From Plotosus lineatus (lineage: Eukaryota > Chordata > Actinopteri > Siluriformes > Plotosidae), in NCBI GenBank assembly GCA_024760905.1, contig CM045733.1, forward strand, positions 10,936,001 through 11,000,000: a stretch of DNA of 64,000 bases, read 5' to 3'. Under the pieces are notes generated by a model. The model made no database searches, had not been told where the DNA came from, and saw only the letters and a list, made by a program, of their open reading frames with translations. This document shows, in pieces, positions 55,291 to 64,000 of the stretch (positions are counted from its first letter, which is position 1; each line of letters opens with the position of its first letter). Made by a program: the position numbers and the translations under genes.

Positions 55291-56555
55291 TCCGCTTAGT
55301 CCAGGGTCGGGTCGTGGGGGCAGAAACCTAAGCAAACAGGTCCAGACATCCCTCTCCCGAGCCACTTCCTCCAACTCTCCCGGGGGGACACCGAGGCGGT
55401 CCCAGACAAGCCGAGAGACAGTCCCTCCAGCGTGTTCTAGGTCGACCCCGGGGTCTCTTCCCGGCTGGACATGCCCGAAACACCACACCAGGGAGGCGTC
55501 CGGGGGGCATTCTGACCAGATGCCCGAGCCACCTCAACTGGCCCCTCTCAATGCGGAGGAGCAGCGGATCTACTCCGAGCTCTCCCCGGATGGCGGAGCT
55601 TCTCACCTTATCTCTAAGGGAGAACCCCGCCACCCGGCGAAGGAAGCTCATTTCAGCCGCTTGTATCCGTGATCTTGTTCTTTCGGTCATTACCCAAAGC
55701 TCATGACCATAGGTGAGGGTTGGAACGTAGATCGACTGGTAAATTGAGAGCTTCGCCTTGCGGCTCAGCTCCTTCTTCACCATGACGGACCGGTACAGGC
55801 ACCGCTTAACAGCAGAGGCTGCAGCGATCCGTCTGTCGATCTCTCGCTCCATCCTTCCCTCACTCATAAACATGACCCCCAGATACTTAAACTCCTCCAC
55901 TTGGGGCAGGACCTCACTCCCGATCCAGAGGGTGCATTCCACCATTGTCCGACTGAGAACCATGGCCTCAGACTTGGAGGTACTGATCTTCATCCCGGCT
56001 GCTTCGAACTCGGCTGCGAATCGCTCCAATGAGAGCTGGAGGGCCCGACTTGATGAAGCCAAAAGGACAACATCATCCGCAAAACGCAGAGACAAGATCC
56101 GATGGCCACCAAACCAGAACTCCACATCGCCTCGACTGCGCCTAGAAATTCTGTCCATAAAAATTATGAACAGAATCGGTGACAAAGGACAGCCTTGGCG
56201 GACTCCAACTCCCACTGGAAATGAATTCGACCTGCTGTTACCAATACGGACCAAACTCTGGCTCCAGTGATACAGCGATCGAATAGCTTGTAGCAACGGA
56301 TCCGGAACGCCGTACTCTCGGAGCACGCCCCACAAGATCGTTCGAGGGACACGGTCGAAAGCCTTCTCCAAATCCACAAAGTACATGTGGACAGATTGGG
56401 CAAACTCCAATGCCCCCTCCAGAGTCCTGTGGAGCGTATAGAGTTGGTCAAGAGTGCTGCGGCCAGGACGAAAAGCACATTGTTCCTCCTGAATCCGAGG
56501 TTCGACTATCGGTCGGATCCTCCTCTCTAGTACCCCTGAATAGACTTTTCCCCGC
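55285..56555 (-). pseudogene. L2/Rex1-like LINE, 5'-truncated RT and C-terminus
   Basis: The minus-strand frame (56,599-55,328) begins in RT at GKVYSGVLERRIRP. It shows QEEQCAFRPGRSTLDQLYT, FVDLEKAFDRVPR (catalytic Asp at residue 75), GVRQGCPLSPILF and FADD at residues 173-176, then FKYLGVMF and RGRPRTRWRDCL. Near 55,430 it shifts frame: the natural end (WDRLGVPPGELEEVARERD and LLPPRPDPG-like) reads in the neighbouring frame at 55,285-55,488. The first 16 residues of the open frame are flanking AT-rich sequence. The CR1/L2/Rex1 grouping comes from memory of fish elements; the endonuclease is missing. Confidence 0.85.
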
Positions 56556-56559
56556 AACC

Positions 56560-56755
56560 ATAATAATAGGATTAAGCGAATTATTACTGAATTAATCAAT
56601 TATTATTGTTAGTAGTAGTAGTAATAATAATAATAATAATAAAAATAATGCTGATGATAATGATGGTAAATGAATTGAAGGCAATGGAAGGGTAATACTA
56701 GTCAGTGTCTCACAGTCCTATGGGGGTACAATCTTGGAATGCCTGGTTGCTGCCT

Positions 56756-56799
<44 letters not shown>

Positions 56800-57160
56800 A
56801 CACACACACACACACACATGAACTCATGAGGAGCATGTATGTGTTTAAGTGTTAAAAATTGACAGAAAATTTCTGTCTACATTCAAGACATTCTGTATTT
56901 TTTTTTTTTTAATTCTGTTTTTGTACCCCGTCTGCTGTTTGTACTTTTCACTGTCCACAACTACTTTCTCTCAAGCATGTGTATGCAACACATAGTTACA
57001 GTCTGAATTAAAAAAAAAAATGCGATGGTGAAAAAGGCATGCGTATCTACATGGACACATACACATATACCACAAAATTACAGAGTGAGAGTGAATGGGA
57101 CAAAAGTAAGCACCTAAAATAGCTGCTGGGGGAAGTAATAGCAGTTAGAGAGCACAGAGT

Positions 57161-57208
<48 letters not shown>

Positions 57209-57771
57209 TATCCACACGTGGAGAGCTGTGTGCCAAAGGGCACATGGTTCTTGTACACATCATACATTTGAGTCAAATAACTGCAGCTCATTATGCAGAG
57301 GACATTTGTAAAAACAGCACAGACTACAAAGTGTGAGACATGTGAGAACATTTCTGTTGTATGAAAACCTAACATATGTAAAATGTCACACAGTTAGTAA
57401 GCAAAAGCAAGAAATCTGCAGTTTTGCCAGCGTGCTAATGTCAAACACATTTACATACCCATCATACCCCCCCTCCTCTCCCCAACTCTGTTAACCGCAA
57501 TCTCCACATGGAAATATCATTTCGTTTTTTAAATATAAACTTCAATTTTACAATCAAACAACAGCTTGTATTGTTGCCGAGTAGACACAACATGACCTTA
57601 ATCAAACTTATACTGGATGTTTAACTTTACAAAAATATCCACTAACTGAGCTCCGACTGATGCTTGGAACTGACATCAGCCTCAAATAGGTAAGGTCACT
57701 GGATGGCTATAGTGTTAGAATATCCCATATAATGCCCAAGTCAAAGTACAATGAAACTCAAAAAACCCTCA

Positions 57772-57804
<33 letters not shown>

Positions 57805-57875
57805 CAAGCCTGGTATAGTATAATGGAAGAACAGTATTTTAGAAAGTGGATGGGCTACACAATTTCCTCTGAGAT
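56560..57875. repeat. Non-coding with TC, CA and AAT microsatellites
   Basis: (TAG/TAA)n lies at 56,608-56,642, (TC)n at 56,757-56,798 followed by CA, (CA)n at 57,163-57,206 and (AAT)n at 57,772-57,801. No coding signal. Confidence 0.7.
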
Positions 57876-58072
57876 CCATTCATTCATTTTCTGTAACTGC
57901 TTAATCCTAATTAGAGTGATGTCAAGGCTGGTGCCAATCCCAGCCAACTCCAGGCGAGGGCAGAGTACACCCTGGACAGCTCACCAGACCATCGCAGGGA
58001 AGAAACACACTGAAGGCTATGCAGCTACTCTTGTCGAACGTCAGCAGAGGTTCATGTAAAAGAACCACAGTA
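57876..58072 (-). mobile_element. Hybrid SINE, 5'-truncated
   Basis: SINE-B tail complement (CATTCATTTTCTGTAACTGC, CACCCTGGACAGCTCACC), joined at CATCGCAGGGAAGAAACAC to the SINE-A middle (CTGAAGGCTATGCAGCTACTC); stops at AAAGAACCA. Confidence 0.85.
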
Positions 58073-59934
58073 TTTCACAATCCACGAATACATCACTGCA
58101 GGAACCCCATTGAAAAACTATACAGATCATCTTCAATGTTTTTTCATTCGATAACCGTCTTTACATTTCATTTATTTTACCCACAAAGTCTCATTTCGTG
58201 CAAACAAGATTCAGTCACGTGCTGTGTATTTTTAGCTACCTCTGATTTTAACAGTGTAACTCTGTTCAACAAATTAAAGAAAATCAAATTATTATTTTCA
58301 AGCATGAAATTTAGAGGTAGGACAGGCAGTGCTCAGGTCTGTTGGTAGCCCAACCCCAACTTGAACATCTTGAAGAACTTGATTGAGCTGTTCCCCTGAC
58401 CGCACTTCTTTCTTATGATTGTTTTCTGTGATGCTTCTTCAAATCAAGACTGTACTATATTCATCAACCCCGAACTTTTAGAGTCGTTAAGGTGGCTATT
58501 CAGAAGGAGCTCACCACTGTTCCACCCGACCTGACCCATCAAGCCATGGCAGGCTTCAGAAATGATCTCCAAGCATGAATAGACAATGACAGTCATTATT
58601 TGGAGGATCATCGTTAAAACATGAGGTATACAAACTGTACTGAATTAAGTTTCATATGTGTAAATGATAATTTAATTATCTTTACCGATTCACTTTTCAC
58701 TTACCATTGAAATGTACGAGTTTTTTAAAGCATTCAGCATCACGAGCCAGACTTTGTAATGCAGAACTTAAATGGCAGCCAGTGTAGCTTGAATAACACG
58801 AGGTTATTATTCTGAGATGTTTCTTTCTGTTAAAGAAAATGATCTTTTGAAATCTTTTGGTGGCTGGTGGTTTTAAAATATGATAAGCATAATTTCCTGT
58901 TAGCATTGGCCATCACTGCACACACTTGTGCACAGCACAATCAGTCAGCCAGGCAAATGCATGTACCCAAACAACTAAAAGAAACTGTTTATGTACCACG
59001 AATTCTGAAATTAAATACTTGTAGGATTAAAGGAGGTTCCTGGGGGGAGTTGGGTCTCCAGTCTTTTAAGTAATTGACTGTTTTAAATTGCCCCTATTCA
59101 TGTGTTTGAATGTTCATTGAAATAATTGTAATTTTAGTGGCAGCCATGCTTAAAGTTTGCTTACATCTGTTACACTGGACCAGAGATGAATAATATTCCA
59201 AGGTCCAAAATTGTAGGTTTTCATTTACTAAATAGCCAGCAAGCTCTATGGTGAAATCAGCAATCATATTTTCGAGCCAAGTTTCAACAAAGTCCTTCTT
59301 TTATAAGAAGTTAGAGCATTAAATGTGTAACTGTGCTCCTGATAAATTGTCCTTTCAGCAGATTGCATGATGAAGGAGCTGGATATAAAGTGAGAACAAT
59401 AGTGGGCCTAAAACCGAGCCTTGTGGGACAACATATTTCTTTTTCTTTCCTTTTTTTGCCATGAAGACTTTCCGCTGTGGTTGATAATGCTATAAAGAGT
59501 TTCACCAGTTATAACATAAAAAGAGTTTTATGAAAATTATAACAGAAAATCAATTCAAAAGACCAAAAAGAAAAAAGAACTGTGAGACTAAACTGTGAGT
59601 GAACCGATCCAGTTTAAGAAAGAAAATGCTGTGGTCCCGAAGAATTTTTAAAAAATCCCTTTTTCTCTTCTCTCACATGAATACTCATTCATACATTTGT
59701 GTTGGAAAAGAATATATACACAGTATACGTTCATATGCTCTTAAATACATAACCCCACACCCGAAACCACACAATATACTCTAGTTTCCATTCTGATACT
59801 TTCAGTCTTATTGTATTTCTTTCACATTGTCTTCACCCTCTTGTGTTTCTTTTCATTGTAAAAACAAAAACACAGCATATATTTTAAAGAGCTACTTGAT
59901 TTTTTTTAAGCATGAAAACATAACTGATTACAGC

Positions 59935-59984
<50 letters not shown>

Positions 59985-60658
59985 AAGAGAAAGGCAGGAA
60001 GAGTAAGAGTAATGAGACAAGCAAATTCGTTCAGCCCCTGTGCGCTAAAGTGTTGGACTGGTCCACACTGCGGTCCATTAACACCCAGGTTTTCAAATTC
60101 ACACTACACATACACACAGATGTGAAAGGAATTGTCGAGACACACTGAGAGGGTAAATCTAACAGAGGGTATCATGGGGAGCGTATTAAAACCATTCAAC
60201 AACACATCTCCCGCACATTTGCTGCCTGTGAATAAAATCTGACTTCAATCTGAAGTCCTGTACAAACACTTTCCTGAACAGATCACCTTATTTTTTTATT
60301 TAAATGCGATATGCGTGATGCGCAAACAGATGAGCAGACTGTTCTGGTCTGAAACACAGAACACGGTAAATTATCCAGACTTTAATATTAGTACTTTCTG
60401 CACAAACAAAACTCCCGGCAGTGCTTGAGTTTGTCTTGTGCTAGTTTGGTTTTATAGCTTATAGTTCTCGGGTCAATGAATTTTGCATAGGTTAGAAGAG
60501 ATTTCTTAATAGAAAGTTTGCAGAAGAAGAACCTTGATGGTGTCAGTCGCACCTGAATTAATCTGCATACATTACATATAAATATATTTAGTATAATACT
60601 ATATCAGAATGGTGGGAGCTTATTGGTTTGTCATCTCGAGATAAATAGCATTTATTCA
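58073..60658. other. Long stretch without recognised genes
   Basis: A CA array lies at 59,935-59,979. Between about 58,700 and 59,450, phrases such as GGCAGCCAGTGTAGCTTG and GAGCCTTGTGGGACAACATA resemble text I associate with dispersed fish repeats in antisense, but I cannot name the family or its limits. Short frames are not convincing. Confidence 0.4.
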
Positions 60659-60660
60659 CT

Positions 60661-60993
60661 GAATTATTTTCCCTTTTTCAGGGGTCGCCACAGCAAATCA
60701 TCTGATTCGCACTTTTTGATTTGGCAGAGGTTTTTACGTCGGATGCCCTTCGTGACACAACCCTTTAGCAAGGGACAGAAACACACTGACGGCTTTGCAG
60801 CTACTCTTTACAAAAGTCAGCAATGGTTCCTTTACATGAACCTCTCACCACAGACAGTGACAGACATGTCCCGCCTTTGATAACCCAGTTAGCTGCACTG
60901 GGGCGGACAGTGACAACCCTGTGTAGAGTGGGACTGGAACCCCCAATCTTAGGATCAGCGATCCAGCGCCGTTTACCACCAGGCCACCTAATG
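60661..60993 (-). mobile_element. SINE-A, near full length
   Basis: Plus-strand order: TTTTCCCTTTTTCAGGGGTC, GCCACAGCAAATCATCTG, GTCGGATGCCCTTCGTGAC, AACCCAGTTAGCTGCACTGG, and head complement GGACTGGAACCCCC...CCAGGCCACC. Confidence 0.9.
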
Positions 60994-61146
60994 GGCTTTA
61001 TTAGGTATTCAAAATATTTCCTCATTCATGATTGGTGAAACGCCATCATATAATTCTCGGTATTCTTTTATGATCCCACTTTGAGTTGAAAATATGGCAG
61101 TTGAATAATCATACAGTTATAGGATTTGGATTTTGTATGATATGGA

Positions 61147-61520
61147 GAGGCAGCACGGTGGCTTATTGGCGAGTACGTCCGCCTCACAGCAAGACTGTGG
61201 CCTGGGTTTGATTTCCTGCTCAGTGTTTCTGTATGGAGGTTGAATCCTCTCCTCGTGCTTGCGTGGGTTTACTCCGGGTCCTCCGGTTTCCTCCGACAGT
61301 CCAAAAGCGTGCACAGTAGGCTAACTGGCTGCTCTAAATTACCCCTAGATGTGAGTGTGAATGATTGTGCGAGTGTTTGCTTTGCGATAGCCTGGCAAAC
61401 TCGCCAGAGTGTGCACCGTCCTTGCCCGAAGTCGGCAGGGATGGGCACCAGCCTCCCCACAACCCTAATTAGGACTAAGCGGTTTATAAAATGAATGAAT
61501 GAATGAATGAATGAATGATA
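61147..61520 (+). mobile_element. SINE-B, full length
   Basis: Head GCAGCACGGTGGCTTATTGG, GTCCGCCTCACAGCAAG, B-box-like GGGTTTGATTTCC; body CCTCCGACAGTCCAAAAGC; tail GCGATAGCCTGGCAAAC, GGACTAAGCGGTTTATAAAA and six or so GAAT units. GGACTAAGCGG is the word shared with the LINE end near 55,290. Confidence 0.92.
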
Positions 61521-62322
61521 TAGAGCGTAATTCAGATCTGAGACGGTGTTGCCTGCTGAAACATTGGTCTGGTTAAATCTTCACATCACATATCACCTCA
61601 TTTAATAATTGCTTATTATCAAATGTGCAAACTTGGGAGGATCCATGAATTGATGGAATATTAAAAATTCTTTTACTGAGGCTGAGTGAATATCATTGAG
61701 TTGTCTCTTCAACGTTCTCTCTCAGGAAATACATAATGATATTTACCTCACCTTCAATGAATAATTGTTATACGTATCTATTGTTGTTTGGAAATTAAAT
61801 GTTAGTGGGAAATGAGTTATATCCTCTGGGAAAAGAGCTTATGTGCTATTTTTCAATATAAAACACCCCAGGAAGCAATTGCGACTTTCTAACGAGATTT
61901 ATGTATTAGATGAGTTCCATGTAAAATTCACTTTTCTGTCTCAAATCAGTGTTTCAGTCCCCATATGATGCATAGAACAATTTCTGGAACCCTACCGCAT
62001 ACAAAGAGGAAACAGCTTGGCCAAGATTTAGCTCCACAGCAATCTGTTAGCAACCGGCGCTACGCTGTGGGAGCCAAATCAATGCTTATCAATACACACT
62101 TGAACAGGCAGCCCGACCAAACTGACAGAGGAATGCCACAATGAGCAAGATCACGCTGACACAGCAAGTCACTAATAAAAGGCACAAGTTCGTTATTGCT
62201 CTGTACATACCACCAGCACAGGGGAAAGAAATTGAACAGCAACAGAAAACCTCTGAATCTGATTTATAATTATAAATATTCCTGCGATTGTCAATGCCAA
62301 ATTCACAGAGTCAGGGATGATA
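61521..62322. other. No gene or element recognised
   Basis: Unplaced sequence; short antisense frame at 62,060-62,242 lacks any domain. Confidence 0.5.
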
Positions 62323-62324
62323 CG

Positions 62325-62440
62325 ATTCACTCAGGGCTGCACCCCGCCCTCGCCCAGAGTCACCTAAGATGGGCGGATCCCCTCAACCCTAATTAGGATT
62401 AAGTGGCTCAGAAAATGAATGAATGAATGAATGAATGCAC
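62325..62440 (+). mobile_element. SINE-B tail fragment with (GAAT)n
   Basis: GGCTGCACCCCGCCCTCGCC, CTAATTAGGATTAAGTGGC and repeated GAAT. Confidence 0.85.
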
Positions 62441-62523
62441 AGTTAGCTACCAGTGATCGTAATCAATCCAGTATTCTAAATCAGTGCAGCTGTATCATGA
62501 CCTTGTCTTAGATTTCAACACTC

Positions 62524-62574
<51 letters not shown>

Positions 62575-62706
62575 GTTGTTGTTGCATTAGTCTGCTTGTG
62601 CTACCAGTAATGAATTCCAGCCATCTCAGTCTATCAGCCTAAATAAGTCAGGCAGGCCTCAGTGGGATTGCCTCTGGCTGTTGCCCAAACACCACTGCAC
62701 ATGACT

Positions 62707-62746
<40 letters not shown>

Positions 62747-62939
62747 AATTTACAACAAAAACCGTCCCCTCTCTATCCCCTCAACACGCTCTATTGTCCT
62801 TCTTATGGTGAAATATAATAAAAGGAAAAAGGATTGGAGTTAAAAGCCAACAGAGATCTTACTCATGCCAGTGTCTCAGCAGGTGAGGATTAACATGCAA
62901 ACAGGATATCCTGAATGCACACACACACACTAAAAACAT

Positions 62940-62992
<53 letters not shown>

Positions 62993-62994
62993 AG

Positions 62995-63069
<75 letters not shown>

Positions 63070-63089
63070 GACACACACACACAAACACA

Positions 63090-63150
<61 letters not shown>

Positions 63151-63519
63151 TCAGTCACATGAAGAAAACCCTGGTTTGTGAGCCACTTCCCTTTAGAAAC
63201 TAACCCTGTTCATACATGTTGATATTCGCTCTCCGCTCGGCTCGCATGTATGAACTGATCTCTTGTCCCCATGCCACAGAGATCAGCATGGTTTCACTGC
63301 TTCACAATTACACGTCTTCATAGTGTATGCGCCTCCTGTTTGGGAAACTTGAGGAATTTCGAGATCAACCAGCACATTCCAGGAGTGACCAGTGGCTACT
63401 TCTTCTCCTCCACCCTCTGCCTCACAGTCTTTCTGTCTTTCCCTCTTCTGCCTGGCACGGTGGTTAAGATATACACACACCTGAATAAGTAAAGTCAGCC
63501 TTGTTATTAATGACTGATT

Positions 63520-63585
<66 letters not shown>

Positions 63586-63686
63586 TTGTAGGGGCATGTG
63601 ACAAGTGTGTTAGGAGAGCAAAGCTAGAGAACAGAATCAGTAAAACACTATAAAAAAAACCACTTACTACTATTTGGGCAAGAGCC
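62441..63686. repeat. Microsatellite-rich stretch, longest CA array of the window
   Basis: (GT)n lies at 62,526-62,573, (CA)n at 62,708-62,744, (CA)n with CAGA and CAAACA breaks at 62,918-63,147, and (TG)n at 63,521-63,583. A 55-nt block at 63,148-63,202 is identical to 43,437-43,491. No gene is seen; the low-complexity frames are artefacts of the repeats. Confidence 0.85.
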
Positions 63687-63689
63687 TAT

Positions 63690-63751
63690 CTCAGCCAACA
63701 AAGGGCAAAGGCAGGGCACAAACTGAACAACTCACAATTTCTTGCAGGGCC

Positions 63752-63832
<81 letters not shown>

Positions 63833-63940
63833 AATCATTCACACTCACACCTAATGACAATTTGGAGCAGCCAATTAGCCTAATGTGCATTTTTTGGCAT
63901 GTGGAAGGAAACTGGAGTACCCAGATGAAACCCATGCCCG
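63690..63940 (-). mobile_element. SINE-B with CA expansion, lacking the head
   Basis: Tail complement TATCTCAGCCAAC...GGGCACAAACTGAACAAC, a CA array at 63,752-63,830, then GCCAATTAGCCTAATGTGC and GAAACTGGAGTACCCAGATG. As in the copy at 595-1,020, the CA tract grew at the same body position. Confidence 0.82.
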
Positions 63941-64000
63941 AGGTGTGTTAGTGTGTTGGACCTGTGATGGCCTGGCGAGGTGTTCAGGGTGTACCTTACC
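63941..64000 (+). mobile_element. SINE-B tail fragment, cut by the window edge
   Basis: GTGTGTTGGACCTGTGATGG and CCTGGCGAGGTGTTCAGGG are the plus-strand SINE-B tail; the rest lies outside the window. Confidence 0.75.

Noticed and set aside
58420..58580. Phrase resembling coding or LTR text (TTAAGGTGGCTATTCAGAAGG)
   Set aside because: No frame stays open, no terminal repeats were found, and I could not link it to any family.
62859..63181. Open frames of 60-100 codons made of Cys/Val or His/Thr repeats, here and at other CA arrays
   Set aside because: They are direct translations of CA/GT microsatellites and carry no gene signal.

Overview
This window looks like intergenic DNA from a ray-finned fish (teleost-like) nuclear genome. 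The evidence is dozens of long dinucleotide microsatellites (CA/GT and AT), several tRNA-headed SINE families with pol III A/B-box heads, fish-type RTE and L2/Rex1-like LINEs, Tigger/pogo-like, Tc1-like, hAT-like and Harbinger-like DNA transposons, and no operon-like gene density. I could not recognise a single host exon. All substantial protein similarity is to transposable elements, so I name no host gene and cannot fix the species.

Layout. 0-5.9 kb: an RTE 3' fragment, three or four SINE-B copies and an unclassified DNA-transposon relic. 5.9-7.2 kb: a 1.35-kb Harbinger-like element packed with TTCCG/CGGAA motifs. 8.2-11.2 kb: a nearly full-length but broken RTE LINE (minus strand) carrying a 330-bp hAT-like insertion with an 8-bp target duplication. 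14.3-26.6 kb: the most striking locus. One Tigger-like short element contains a second copy of itself at a TA, and the AT-rich interior of that inner copy holds a head-to-tail array of three near-identical R2-group, HERO-like non-LTR retrotransposons (restriction-like endonuclease type, minus strand, about 3.81 kb per unit, the 5'-most unit truncated). 27-46 kb: palindromic and fold-back MITEs, Tigger-like elements with remnants of a transposase and its promoter, Tc1-like relics, and SINEs of four families. 46-64 kb: nested SINEs in a purine tract, more Tigger-like elements, a hybrid SINE family, a truncated L2/Rex1-like LINE and very long CA/TG arrays.

How the parts relate. The SINEs look like parasites of the LINEs here. 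SINE-A carries the 5' leader and the 3' tail of the RTE element. SINE-B ends in a tail resembling the L2/Rex1-like LINE end. A recurrent hybrid (SINE-A head joined to SINE-B tail at one fixed breakpoint, five copies with the junction) suggests a SINE that changed its LINE partner. The nesting gives a relative history: outer Tigger-like MITE, then inner MITE, then HERO array and SINE-A fragment; purine tract, then SINE-B, then SINE-C; Tc1 relic, then RTE fragment. All statements come from reading the sequence, without database search or alignment software, so element boundaries are exact only where a target-site duplication is given.
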